The translations under genes and the position numbers were made by a program. The notes under the pieces are model-generated. The model was not told where the DNA came from, ran no database searches, and was given only the letters and a program-made list of their open reading frames with translations. Shown one piece after another: positions 9,506 to 17,916 of a stretch of DNA of 45,288 nucleotides; position 1 is the stretch's first letter; every line of letters starts with the position of its first letter. Source of the DNA: Lachnospiraceae bacterium 28-4 (GTDB lineage: Bacteria > Bacillota > Clostridia > Lachnospirales > Lachnospiraceae); the NCBI GenBank assembly GCA_000403275.2, contig KE159600.1, positions 842,576 to 887,863 of the forward strand, given 5' to 3'.

Positions 9506-10414
9506 ATGATAAAAGTAATTGGAGTGCGTTTCAGGACGGCGGGCAAAATATATTTTTTTGATCCGGGCCGTTTAAATATAAGAAAAGGCGATCATGTGAT
9601 CGTGGAAACCGCAAGAGGAATTGAGTATGGAACTGTAGTGGGCGGAGTAAGGGAAGTCGAAAATGATAAGGTTGTTCAGCCGTTAAAGCCTGTTTTGCGT
9701 ATCGCGACGCAGAAGGATAATGAGCAGGAGGCGTCGAATAAGGAAAAAGAGAAAGATGCTTTTAAAATATGTTTGGAAAAAATCCGAAAGCATAATCTGG
9801 AGATGAAGCTTATCGATGCGGAGTATACTTTCGATAACAATAAAGTATTATTTTATTTTACGGCGGATGGAAGGATCGACTTCCGCGAATTGGTGAAAGA
9901 TCTGGCATCTGTGTTTAAAACGAGGATAGAATTGCGCCAGATCGGAGTGCGGGATGAGACAAAAATAGTGGGGGGCATCGGCATATGCGGACGCGCGCTG
10001 TGCTGCCACACGTATTTATCGGAATTTATTCCCGTATCTATTAAAATGGCGAAGGAACAAAATCTTTCTTTAAATCCGACTAAGATTTCCGGTGTTTGTG
10101 GGAGATTGATGTGTTGTTTGAAAAATGAAGAGGAGACTTATGAGGATTTGAACCGCAGACTGCCGAATGTAGGAGATTATGTTACGACGGACGATGGGTT
10201 TAAGGGGACTGTCCATAGCGTAAATGTGCTGCGCCAGCTGGTGAAAGTAATTATTGAGAAAGATGATGAAAAAGAAATTCAGGAATATAAAGTGGGCCAG
10301 CTCAGGTTTAAGCGGAAGCATAAAAATATGAGAATGGAAGTAAACGACGAGGAGTTAAAGAAGCTGGAAAAATTGGAAAAGCAGGAAGGGAAATCGAAAC
10401 TGGATGACAATTAA
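9506..10414 (+). CDS. ricT: RicT/YaaT, PSP1-domain protein
   Basis: A 302-residue homologue of Bacillus RicT, which with RicA and RicF forms an iron-sulfur complex that promotes RNase Y-dependent mRNA processing and affects sporulation, competence and biofilm. The PSP1 C-terminal domain covers ~60-150. The cysteine-rich core ICGRALCC and VCGRLMCC, which binds Fe-S clusters in the Bacillus protein, is complete. The C-terminal tail is highly charged. The gene overlaps trmN6 by 11 bases, so they are translationally coupled. Confidence 0.93.
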   Translation: MIKVIGVRFRTAGKIYFFDPGRLNIRKGDHVIVETARGIEYGTVVGGVREVENDKVVQPLKPVLRIATQKDNEQEASNKEKEKDAFKICLEKIRKHNLEMKLIDAEYTFDNNKVLFYFTADGRIDFRELVKDLASVFKTRIELRQIGVRDETKIVGGIGICGRALCCHTYLSEFIPVSIKMAKEQNLSLNPTKISGVCGRLMCCLKNEEETYEDLNRRLPNVGDYVTTDDGFKGTVHSVNVLRQLVKVIIEKDDEKEIQEYKVGQLRFKRKHKNMRMEVNDEELKKLEKLEKQEGKSKLDDN

Positions 10415-11141
10415 TCTGAAGGAAAACGAAAGACTGGATGAATTGCAGCGGAATGGTTATCAAATCATCCAGAACCCGGAGAAATTCTGCTTTGGGATGG
10501 ATGCCGTTCTTTTATCCGGCTTTGCAAAAGCAAAGAAAGGGGATAAGACGCTGGATCTCGGTACCGGTACGGGGATTATTCCTATCTTGATGGAGGCAAA
10601 AACGAAAGCAGCACATTTAACGGGACTGGAGATTCAGGAAGAAAGCGCGGATATGGCAAGGCGCAGTGTGGCGTTGAACGGGCTGGAAAGAAAAATTGAG
10701 ATCGTACAGGGCGATATCAGAGAAGCAGGGACGTTATTCGGCGCTGCTTCTTTTGACGTTGTTACATGTAATCCCCCGTATATGACGGGAGGGCATGGCC
10801 TGATGAATCCGAATACGCCGAAGGCAATAGCCAGACATGAGATTCTATGTACATTGGAAGATGTGATAGAGCAGACGGCAAAACTGCTGCGGCCAGGAGG
10901 AAATTTTTTTATGGTTCACCGTCCTTTTCGCCTGGCGGAGATTATGGTTCTGTTATGCCAATATAAATTGGAGCCGAAAAGGATGCAGCTTGTATATCCG
11001 TTTGCGGATAAGGAGCCGAATATGGTGTTAATCGAGGCAAACCGCGGCGGAAAGCGGCGGATGACGGTGGAGAGACCGCTGATTGTTTATGAGAAACCGG
11101 GGGTCTATATGCCGGAGATACATGAGATTTATGGATATTGA
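10404..11141 (+). CDS. trmN6: tRNA1(Val) (adenine37-N6)-methyltransferase
   Basis: A 245-residue SAM-dependent class I methyltransferase. The SAM loop LDLGTGTGIIPILM (~47-60) and the N6-adenine signature NPPYMTGG (~122-129) are both seen. The family (YfiC in Escherichia coli, YabB in Bacillus) modifies A37 of tRNA1(Val). The position between ricT and rsmI mirrors the Bacillus yaaT-yabA-yabB-yazA-yabC order. Target choice in this species is inferred from homology. Confidence 0.92.
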   Translation: MTINLKENERLDELQRNGYQIIQNPEKFCFGMDAVLLSGFAKAKKGDKTLDLGTGTGIIPILMEAKTKAAHLTGLEIQEESADMARRSVALNGLERKIEIVQGDIREAGTLFGAASFDVVTCNPPYMTGGHGLMNPNTPKAIARHEILCTLEDVIEQTAKLLRPGGNFFMVHRPFRLAEIMVLLCQYKLEPKRMQLVYPFADKEPNMVLIEANRGGKRRMTVERPLIVYEKPGVYMPEIHEIYGY

Positions 11142-11154
11142 AAAGAGGTGGCAT

Positions 11155-12018
11155 ATGGCTGGAATGCTGTATTTATGCGCTACGCCGATAGGAAACTTGG
11201 AGGATATTACGTTCCGGGTATTGGATACGCTTCGGAGCGTAGATATAATAGCGGCGGAAGACACAAGGAATAGTATAAAATTGTTGAATCATTTTCAGAT
11301 AAAGGCGGCGATGACGAGTTATCACGAATACAATAAGGTGGAGAAGGCACATTATTTGATCGGACTAATGCAGGAAGGAAAAAATGTGGCTTTGATTACG
11401 GATGCAGGAACTCCGGCGATTTCAGATCCGGGGGAGACATTAGTGAAGCTTTGCCAGCAGACGGGAATCAGGGTGACTTCCCTGCCCGGAGCGGCGGCCT
11501 GTATTACGGCACTGACTTTATCGGGATTGAGTACGAGAAGGTTTTGCTTTGAAGGATTTTTGCCTTCGGATAAAAAAGAAAGGAAAGCGGTGTTGAAAGA
11601 ACTGGCAGAGGAAAGCAGGACGATTATTCTTTATGAAGCGCCGCACCATTTGAAAAAAACGTTGGAGGAGTTGGGGAATGTCCTGGGAAACCGGAAGATT
11701 ACCATATGCCGTGAATTAACGAAGAAATTTGAAACGGTAATGCCGCTCATGATGAAAGAGGCATTGGAATTTTATGAGGAGAACGAGCCAAGGGGAGAAT
11801 ATGTATTGGTGATCCAGGGAAAAAGCCTGGAGGAAAAGAAACGGGAAGCGGCGTTGGAATGGATGGAAATGAGTATAGAAGAGCATATGCAATATTATGA
11901 GGGACAAGGTATGGAACGAAAAGAGGCAATGAAAATGGCAGCCAAAGACAGGGGAATCGGTAAGAGGGATGTTTATCGGATGCTTCTGGAGCATGGGAAG
12001 GAAGAGGCTGATTCGTAA
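11155..12018 (+). CDS. rsmI: 16S rRNA (cytidine1402-2'-O)-methyltransferase
   Basis: A 287-residue tetrapyrrole-methylase-fold enzyme that 2'-O-methylates C1402 of 16S rRNA. The start at 11155 has AAAGAGGTG just upstream and gives the typical N-terminus MAGMLYLCATPIGNLEDIT; longer in-frame starts lie inside trmN6. Family motifs are AAEDTRNSIKLLNHF, DAGTPAISDPGE and LPGAAACITALTLSG. The C-terminal ~50 residues form a helical, charged tail. Confidence 0.95.
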   Translation: MAGMLYLCATPIGNLEDITFRVLDTLRSVDIIAAEDTRNSIKLLNHFQIKAAMTSYHEYNKVEKAHYLIGLMQEGKNVALITDAGTPAISDPGETLVKLCQQTGIRVTSLPGAAACITALTLSGLSTRRFCFEGFLPSDKKERKAVLKELAEESRTIILYEAPHHLKKTLEELGNVLGNRKITICRELTKKFETVMPLMMKEALEFYEENEPRGEYVLVIQGKSLEEKKREAALEWMEMSIEEHMQYYEGQGMERKEAMKMAAKDRGIGKRDVYRMLLEHGKEEADS

Positions 12019-12057
12019 GAGAACGATAGGACGGATGCCCTTAAGGGGGCAAGGGGT

Positions 12058-12747
12058 ATGAAAATGGAGTATATGCTTTTTATTATTGATATCATCGGAA
12101 CGATTGCGTTTGCTTTTTCCGGGGCGATGACGGCTATCCGGAAGGAAATGGATATTTTGGGAGTGATGATCCTGGGAATGGTGACTGCCGTCGGGGGCGG
12201 GATTATCAGGGATATTATTCTGGGAATTGTGCCGCCGCAGGCATTTGCAGAACCGGTTTTTGCGTTGAGCGCTATGTTTACGTCGGCGCTTGTGTTTGTA
12301 GTTTTTTATTTCCGCGGGCAGCGGATCAGGCGGCTGATGGATGCTGCCGGTGCAAAGGGATATCGGGAGGTATCAGGGCAGCGGTTTCAGCAGATACTGA
12401 TGTTGGCGGATACGTTAGGACTGGGCGTATTTACTGTGGTGGGAGTAAGGGCGGCTTTTGACCATCATATGGGAGTAAATTATTTTTTGCCTGTTTTTTT
12501 GGGAACCATTACAGGAGTAGGGGGAGGTCTTCTGCGGGATATGATGGCAGGAGACCGGCCTTATATATTTGTAAAACATGTATATGCCAGTGCGTCCATT
12601 CTGGGCGCATGTGTATGTGTTTTTCTTTGGAGAAGGGTCGGAGAGGAGGCGGCGATGCTGACGGGAGCGGGCAGCGTGATTGCGCTTCGATTTCTGGCGA
12701 TTCATTATCGGTGGAATCTGCCGAAAATTACATATGACAGATCGTGA
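12058..12747 (+). CDS. trimeric intracellular cation-selective (TRIC) channel-like protein, UPF0126
   Basis: A 229-residue integral membrane protein with two homologous UPF0126 repeats, each carrying a glycine-rich turn: TAVGGGIIRDIILG (~41-54) and TGVGGGLLRDMMAG (~149-162). About seven hydrophobic segments are visible. Bacterial homologues form trimeric cation channels; the substrate in this group is uncertain. It has its own strong AAGGGG site and lies 39 bases past rsmI. Confidence 0.9.
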   Translation: MKMEYMLFIIDIIGTIAFAFSGAMTAIRKEMDILGVMILGMVTAVGGGIIRDIILGIVPPQAFAEPVFALSAMFTSALVFVVFYFRGQRIRRLMDAAGAKGYREVSGQRFQQILMLADTLGLGVFTVVGVRAAFDHHMGVNYFLPVFLGTITGVGGGLLRDMMAGDRPYIFVKHVYASASILGACVCVFLWRRVGEEAAMLTGAGSVIALRFLAIHYRWNLPKITYDRS

Positions 12748-12840
12748 CCGGCGGATTGTCCGGTATCGGAAGAATTTCATATAAGGACGGATGCCGAAAT
12801 ATATTTTAATAAGAAACGGCTTATAAAATGGAGGAAGGCT

Positions 12841-13506
12841 GTGCTAAATTATATTTGGGCTTTTATGATTATGATCGGAGTGATCTACGGAGCAATGACA
12901 GGAAATATGCGGGAGGTGAGCAACGCTGCGCTGAATTCCGCAGGAGAGGCGGTCTCTTTGTGTATCACGATGATGGGTGTAATGGCGTTGTGGGTGGGGC
13001 TGATGGAGATCGCCCAGACTTCAGGGCTGATTGCGAGGCTGACAAAGGGGATCCAGCCTTTTGTGTCGTTTATGTTTCCCGGGATTCCTAAGGGGCATGC
13101 GGCGAGGGAGTATATCTCTACGAATATTATTGCGAATGTGCTTGGGCTGGGGTGGGCGTGTACGCCGGCAGGGCTTAAGGCCATGGAGGAGTTGGCGAAG
13201 CTGGAGGAGGAGAGGGGGAATCCGGGGTATATGCATGCGGACGGGATTATTACAAGCGGCGGTGCGGAAATGGCTGGCGGAAAGAAAGGAAAACAAGAGC
13301 GAATTGCCAGCAATGAGATGTGTACGTTTTTGATTTTGAATATTTCTTCCCTGCAGTTGATACCGGTGAATATGATTGCGTACAGAAGCCAGTATGGCAG
13401 TGTGAACCCGGCAGGGATTATTGCGCCGGCAATTGTGGCGACGTTTGTCAGTACGTTGACGGCGGTGGTGTATTGTAAAATGAAAGATAGGAGACGGAGA
13501 GTGTGA
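12841..13506 (+). CDS. spmA: spore maturation protein A
   Basis: A 221-residue membrane protein with a nucleoside-recognition/gate domain; in Bacillus SpmA and SpmB affect spore core dehydration. The start is GTG with GGAGGAAGG upstream. Hydrophobic segments occur at ~1-20, 38-60 and near the C-terminus. The stretch GLKAMEELAKLEEER (~111-125) marks the point from which the downstream partial copies match. A poorly conserved linker (~126-155) leads into the conserved tail RIASNEMCTFLILNISSLQLIPVNM. SpmB, normally next door, is absent; a terminator lies over the stop codon and the accessory island begins there. The last ~110 codons probably came with the most recently inserted block. Confidence 0.9.
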   Translation: MLNYIWAFMIMIGVIYGAMTGNMREVSNAALNSAGEAVSLCITMMGVMALWVGLMEIAQTSGLIARLTKGIQPFVSFMFPGIPKGHAAREYISTNIIANVLGLGWACTPAGLKAMEELAKLEEERGNPGYMHADGIITSGGAEMAGGKKGKQERIASNEMCTFLILNISSLQLIPVNMIAYRSQYGSVNPAGIIAPAIVATFVSTLTAVVYCKMKDRRRRV

Positions 13507-13526
13507 GGACTCTCCGTATTTGTTTT
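13494..13526 (+). terminator. terminator overlapping the spmA stop codon
   Basis: ACGGAGAGT pairs with ACTCTCCGT around loop GTGAGG, followed by ATTTGTTTT. A related hairpin follows the spmA-like fragment ending at 24272, so the terminator may travel with the repeated 3' end. Confidence 0.75.
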
Positions 13527-13671
13527 GCGTAAATCAATTAGACTCATTTGAAAATAATATGAAGTAAAAAAATATATATTTATAAAAATATATTCTGTTT
13601 TATTGGATATAAATATATATTATACAAGATCTAATCGAATAATTGACCCAATAAAATCATAAAATTATATA

Positions 13672-13698
13672 TTGACTTATAGATAATATTGGTATAAT
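13672..13698 (+). promoter_or_regulatory. candidate promoter of block 1
   Basis: TTGACT is followed after 15 bases by TATAAT, which carries an extended -10 (TGG immediately upstream), in a very AT-rich region 30 bases before the block 1 regulator gene. Confidence 0.55.
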
Positions 13699-13727
13699 GT
13701 ATAATAAAATTATATGGGAGGAATAAA

Positions 13728-14708
13728 ATGGAGTATAAAGATATTACAGATAAATTTATAAAAGAATATTCAGACTATAAGAGTGATGTTATTAATTTTA
13801 GTGAGTATATAGAAGTAAATTGGAAAAATTCCTTGTCTGGAGATCAACTTCGTATTTTATTACAGGGTATAGATGTGGATTTTATATTAAAAAGCCTGAT
13901 TTATAATGTTGAGACAGTGAAAAGATATAAAAGTAAAACAAAAGCAAAACGCTATGCTACAGTAATTGGGCAGTTTTTCAATTATATAAGAAAAACAACG
14001 GATATTGTAAATCCCGATTTATATGATGCAATTTCATATAACCGATCGCGAGAAAACTCGTATATGCAGCAAATGATGGCTTATATAGATAAGTGCGAAA
14101 TGCTGGCTGGGATTGTTGAGCAGGAGCCGTTGACATCAACTGAAGCCGAAAAAGTATTAATATGGGCAAATGAACAATTTACTGCGCGGGAATGGGAGGA
14201 TGCAACCAGTTTTAGAAAAGCAGTGGCAGCTATAGGGATAAAGATGATGATGTTATATGGAATTACATATCGTGAATTAAGAAAAATGAAATGGGATGAC
14301 TATAATGAAGTGTATGATTGCATCACTGTTAATGGTTTTGAACTTCGGTTGCCGTTGAAATTATCTATTCAACTAAGAGATATAAAAGATTTCGTTTTTG
14401 ATAAAAAAATTGTAAATAAAGAAAAGTTAATGTTTGCTGGTTTTCGGGGGGAAGCATGGAATGATATAACATCATCTTCCGGAATACCTGATTATATGGG
14501 GATGCTGATTGGTATTACAAGTGTGACAAGTGTTGTAAAATATGGTATAAGTCAACTTTTGAAAGCGGGATTAAGTGATTCGGTTATAAAAAAGATGACA
14601 GGCGCGAGTGAAAAAGTTATTCAAGGCTGTTTGCTTCAGGAGGACAATGAGTTGAAACAGATTATTAATACAAAAGTACTTATGGCAGATTGGTATTATG
14701 AATTTTAA
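13728..14708 (+). CDS. catalytically degenerate tyrosine-recombinase-fold protein (MrpR-like)
   Basis: A 326-residue protein with the layout of a phage integrase: a helical N-terminal SAM-like region (~50-115) and a C-terminal catalytic-type domain. The segment LYGITYRELRKMKWDDY (~176-192) aligns with the box I consensus TGLRxxELxxLxWxDI, but Thr180 replaces the catalytic Arg. In box II (~264-272) the HxxR motif is absent, and KKMTGASEKVIQGCL (~288-302) has neither the usual GH nor the nucleophile Tyr, which is Cys301. It therefore cannot act as a standard recombinase. Enzyme-dead proteins of this fold, such as the SPbeta repressor MrpR, bind DNA as regulators, which is my preferred role. GGGAGG precedes the start. 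Confidence 0.72.
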   Translation: MEYKDITDKFIKEYSDYKSDVINFSEYIEVNWKNSLSGDQLRILLQGIDVDFILKSLIYNVETVKRYKSKTKAKRYATVIGQFFNYIRKTTDIVNPDLYDAISYNRSRENSYMQQMMAYIDKCEMLAGIVEQEPLTSTEAEKVLIWANEQFTAREWEDATSFRKAVAAIGIKMMMLYGITYRELRKMKWDDYNEVYDCITVNGFELRLPLKLSIQLRDIKDFVFDKKIVNKEKLMFAGFRGEAWNDITSSSGIPDYMGMLIGITSVTSVVKYGISQLLKAGLSDSVIKKMTGASEKVIQGCLLQEDNELKQIINTKVLMADWYYEF

Positions 14709-14749
14709 AATTTCGACTATAGAAAGAGGAAGAAATTTGGGAGAAATAT

Positions 14750-15634
14750 ATGAAAGATTTTTCTTTTTGGGAAGAGTATGAAGGTACACCTGAGGGTAGC
14801 GGCCGTAGCGAAAAAATATGGCTGATGAATCCTGACACAGGACGGACGGGTTTATTTAAATTTAAGAAAGATATTTCGACAACGGATCATGTTTCGGAAT
14901 GTATAGCAAGTGACTTGGCGAATATTATTGGGATTCCTTGCGCTAAATTTGAGGTTGGATTATATAAAGGCAGAGAAGGCTCTATGAGTTACAGTATAGT
15001 TGACAATAAAAAGGAAACTCTTATTGAAGGAATTTATTGTATTAGTCTGAAATACGAGCATTTTGATACTGAAACCTTAATGGACTCAAAGACAAAAGAT
15101 AAATATTCCTTGGAAATGATTAAAAAAGCATTGGAACCATTAGGATTGTTTTGCGATTTCCTGCCGATTTGCATATTTGATTTTTTGATAGGGAATACGG
15201 ACAGGCATCAGAGTAACTGGGCGTTAATAAGAAAAGATAAGGTAATGCGATTGAGCCCGCTATATGATAACAGTTCTTCTCTTTGCGCTTATGTCGCAGA
15301 GTCAAAGATCAATCAGTATTTGGGAAATGATTTAATGTTATGGAAATCATTGGTTGATACGAAGTCAAAGTCGATTATTCGCATTAGCAGCCGAGATACA
15401 AAACAGCCTACACATTTAGAGGTAATTAAATACATTCATAATAATTATTTCGAGCAGACAATAGAAATTGTAAAGAAAATAAAGGAATTGCTGACAGAAG
15501 ATGTGATTTGCGTGGTAGTAGATAAGTATATAGAAATGATTTCAATAAACAAAACAGACCTGATTAAAAAGTATCTTTTTTCAAAATTGCAGTTACTGAA
15601 AGAAGTATATGGAGATGTAGATTATGAGTATTAA
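14750..15634 (+). CDS. HipA-type serine/threonine kinase (HipT-like)
   Basis: A 294-residue protein matching the HipA kinase core but without the N-terminal subdomain 1. A glycine-rich segment EGSGRSEK lies at ~15-22; the catalytic loop GNTDRHQSNW (~148-157) contains Asp151 and Asn156; the metal-binding PLYDNSSSL (~170-178) contains Asp173. HipA/HipT toxins phosphorylate aminoacyl-tRNA synthetases and stop growth, so this may be a toxin or an infection-triggered effector. The downstream gene overlaps by 11 bases and carries the missing HipA N-terminal-like part. Target and toxicity are inferred. Confidence 0.8.
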   Translation: MKDFSFWEEYEGTPEGSGRSEKIWLMNPDTGRTGLFKFKKDISTTDHVSECIASDLANIIGIPCAKFEVGLYKGREGSMSYSIVDNKKETLIEGIYCISLKYEHFDTETLMDSKTKDKYSLEMIKKALEPLGLFCDFLPICIFDFLIGNTDRHQSNWALIRKDKVMRLSPLYDNSSSLCAYVAESKINQYLGNDLMLWKSLVDTKSKSIIRISSRDTKQPTHLEVIKYIHNNYFEQTIEIVKKIKELLTEDVICVVVDKYIEMISINKTDLIKKYLFSKLQLLKEVYGDVDYEY

Positions 15635-16316
15635 AAATGGTAATGATTATTTGTATTTAATTTGGAAGTCAGGGCAATCCGGCCAACAATACATTGTTGG
15701 TCAGTTGACGAAAAATAGTCGTTATGAATTTCAATATTGTGATGAGGTAAAAAATGCAATCGAGGATGGATTTGCACCATTACTATGTTTCCCTGACCTA
15801 AATAAGCAGTATGAAGATGAAAAACTTTTTTCAGTTTTTTCTAGTCGTTTGCCAGACAAAAAAAGAAAAAACATTAAAGATATTTTGAAGAAATATGAAT
15901 TAGAAGATTATGATGAGTATGCATTACTTAAAAGAAGCGGAGCAAGGCTTCCAATTGACAATTTGGAGTTTATTGATCCTATTCTGGATGGAGAAAAAGA
16001 TATAACGAGAATTTTTTTTGTATCAGGAGCCAGACATTACCTGAATTGTGAAGGGGATGATTGTTTAAAAGCGGTAGAAATTACAAGAGGAGATGAGGTT
16101 TCTTTAAAAAAGGATTCAGAAAACAAATATGATATAAATGCAGTGCAAGTGTTGGACCATTCAGGGAAAATATTAGGTTATATTCCGCGATATTATAGCA
16201 GTAGTGTGGCTGAATTGTTGGAAACAAAGAAAAAGATTTCATGTCATGTATATAATGTTGATAAAAATAAAAATTGTAATGAGTGTATCAAGATAATAAT
16301 GGAAATTAAAAATTAG
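15624..16316 (+). CDS. HipA N-terminal-like (HipS) domain fused to a HIRAN domain
   Basis: A 230-residue protein. The N-terminal ~90 residues, with YLYLIWKSGQ, QYIVGQLTKN and YEFQYC, resemble HipA subdomain 1, the piece that is a separate protein (HipS) in HipBST systems. Residues ~128-215 (RHYLNCEG, LKAVEITRGDEVSLKKDSEN, YDINAVQVLDHSGKILGYIPRYYS) match a HIRAN domain, a small fold that binds DNA ends or damaged DNA in helicases and also occurs alone. It overlaps the kinase gene by 11 bases, so stoichiometric partnership is likely. I infer an antitoxin or sensor role; it is not shown by sequence. Confidence 0.72.
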   Translation: MSIKNGNDYLYLIWKSGQSGQQYIVGQLTKNSRYEFQYCDEVKNAIEDGFAPLLCFPDLNKQYEDEKLFSVFSSRLPDKKRKNIKDILKKYELEDYDEYALLKRSGARLPIDNLEFIDPILDGEKDITRIFFVSGARHYLNCEGDDCLKAVEITRGDEVSLKKDSENKYDINAVQVLDHSGKILGYIPRYYSSSVAELLETKKKISCHVYNVDKNKNCNECIKIIMEIKN

Positions 16317-16396
16317 TATATTTATAGCTATGGTAAACGGATAGATGGTTTTAGCAAGTAATAAATCTTGGTTTTAAAAAAGTTATCAAAAAGTTC

Positions 16397-16414
16397 GTGT
16401 CATTAACTTGACAC
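16397..16414 (+). repeat. palindromic junction site, copy 1
   Basis: GTGTCA-TTAACT-TGACAC: two perfect 6-base arms around a 6-base centre. It is flanked by AAAAAGTTC on the left and by AAGGGG then GCTTGAAGGC, the start of the spmA-like fragment, on the right. The layout resembles a tyrosine-recombinase core site. Confidence 0.75.
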
Positions 16415-16420
16415 AAGGGG

Positions 16421-16698
16421 GCTTGAAGGCAATGGAGGAGTTGGCGAAGTTGGAAGAGGAAAGAGGGACACCAGGATATACTTCTGTAGACGAAAGACGC
16501 GTCGCCAGCAATGAGATGTGTACGTTTTTGATTCTGAATATTTCGTCTCTACAGTTGATACCCGTAAATATGATTGCCTACAGGCAGCAGTACGAGAGCG
16601 TGAATCCCGCGGGGGTTATTGCGCCGGCGATTGTGGCGACGTTTGTGAGTACATTGACTGCGGTGGTGTATTGTAAGGGAAAGAATAGAAGATGGTAA
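16421..16698 (+). pseudogene. spmA 3'-end fragment, copy 2
   Basis: Encodes GLKAMEELAKLEEERGTPGY, a shortened linker, then ASNEMCTFLILNISSLQLIPVNMIAYRQQYESVNPAGVIAPAIVATF, ending KGKNRRW. It matches the last ~95 codons of SpmA and has no start, so it is displaced debris rather than a gene. It differs from the intact copy in many synonymous and some amino-acid positions, so it is not a recent exact duplicate. Confidence 0.88.
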
Positions 16699-16945
16699 TG
16701 ATTTCTATATTAAGCAAGATTTTGATTATACATAAAAAGTTAATTCTTGTTAGTGAAGGTATAGGAGTAATTAAGTGAAAGTAGTACATTCTTTCTTGAG
16801 TCCTACATACTAAATAAAATTTAAATGTGTTTATGAAATATAAGGTGGAATTTGTGTGATTTATGCAAAACGCTAATTGTTTTTCCTTAAAAGTTTTGTT
16901 AAAATTACATATAACTAGTCAAACCTTATATTTTTGGAGGTTATG
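16699..16945 (+). other. AT-rich region before block 2 genes
   Basis: About 247 bases with no recognisable gene, RNA or strong terminator. It probably contains the promoter of the radical SAM operon, but no convincing -35/-10 pair stands out. The TGGAGG at 16935-16940 is the ribosome binding site of the next gene. Confidence 0.4.
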
Positions 16946-17914
16946 ATGCTTAAAGAAATTTCAATAGAAATCATTAGAAGATGTCCTAATAATTGTATTC
17001 ACTGTTCTTCATTATCTAACGAATACTGTGACGAAGTTCTAAATTATGATCTATTTACAGACGTAGTTCGTAATGCAGCGTCATTGGGCGCAAAGACAAT
17101 ATGTCTATCGGGTGGAGAACCTTTTCTGCATAGTAGAATTGTTGATATGGTCAAATTTGTTGCTTCACTTGGTTTACAAGTATACATATATACCAGTGGT
17201 GTTATTTTTAATATGCAGAATCAGCGAACATTTATTAGCAGAGATGTCCTAAAGACGATTTCGAAAGATGTAACAAAACTGATTTTTAATTTAGAAGCGG
17301 CAACATCGCAAACATATGATGCAATAATGGGAACAAAGGATTGCTTTGAAATTATGAAGCAGTCTATTTGTAATGCGCATGAAATGTCTATAATTACAGA
17401 GGCTCATTTTGTTCCAATGAAACTTAACGTTAGTGAAGTAAAAGAAGTTGTTGCTTTATGTAAGACATTGAATATATCAAAAATAAGTTTTTTACGTTTA
17501 GTTTTACATGGTCGCGCACAGCAAAATGAAGCGAAAGTGGCATTATCTGATGAAGAACTAGAACAATTGAAGAGCTTTTTAGAAAGTTTACAGGTGCATG
17601 CGGAAATAGATGTTCGTGTAGGGGTACCTCTTTCTATAAATACAGAGTGTCACAAATGTGAAGCAGCTAGAGGAAAACTAAATATTAAATATGATGGTCG
17701 GGTATATCCCTGCGAGGTATTTAAGAACGAATGTATGCCATATTGTTTAAAAGGGATGCAGCCAGAAAGTATTTATGATAGATCCCTAACTGATATTTAT
17801 ACTAATTCTCCATATTTATTGCTTGTCCGAGAATTAGAACAGAAATTTTCATGTATGAGGAAGTCCGAAACGTGTGTTGGACAATATTTGATTAATAAAG
17901 AAAGGAATAGTTAA
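16946..17914 (+). CDS. radical SAM protein with a C-terminal cysteine region
   Basis: About 322 residues. The start at 16946 is five bases from TGGAGG; ATG 16943 is possible. Near the N-terminus CPNNCIHC has the CxxxCxxC spacing that binds the 4Fe-4S cluster for SAM cleavage, followed by the GGE-type motif LSGGEPFLH. The C-terminus has CHKCEAARGKLNIKYDGRVYPC and more cysteines, like a shortened SPASM/Twitch auxiliary cluster region seen in peptide- or protein-modifying enzymes. It lacks the viperin-type NxHCxxxCxxC motif. It is first in a tight three-gene operon with an HD protein and a DUF2284 protein; the substrate is unknown. Confidence 0.85.
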   Translation: MLKEISIEIIRRCPNNCIHCSSLSNEYCDEVLNYDLFTDVVRNAASLGAKTICLSGGEPFLHSRIVDMVKFVASLGLQVYIYTSGVIFNMQNQRTFISRDVLKTISKDVTKLIFNLEAATSQTYDAIMGTKDCFEIMKQSICNAHEMSIITEAHFVPMKLNVSEVKEVVALCKTLNISKISFLRLVLHGRAQQNEAKVALSDEELEQLKSFLESLQVHAEIDVRVGVPLSINTECHKCEAARGKLNIKYDGRVYPCEVFKNECMPYCLKGMQPESIYDRSLTDIYTNSPYLLLVRELEQKFSCMRKSETCVGQYLINKERNS

Positions 17915-17916
17915 TT

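Noticed and set aside
13728-14708. Active integrase that moves the island
   Set aside because: Box I Arg, box II HxxR and the nucleophile Tyr are all missing when aligned by eye, so it cannot be a standard tyrosine recombinase.
16397-16414. dif-like XerC/XerD chromosome dimer site
   Set aside because: It does not resemble the 28-base dif consensus and occurs four times next to spmA fragments.
16408-16698. A free-standing small membrane protein starting MTQGGLKAM (and its equivalents at 20301 and 23895)
   Set aside because: These frames are spmA 3' ends preceded by junction sequence; there is no ribosome binding site and the N-terminal domain is missing.
16946-17914. Prokaryotic viperin
   Set aside because: The radical SAM motif context and the auxiliary cysteine region differ from viperins and no nucleotide kinase is adjacent.
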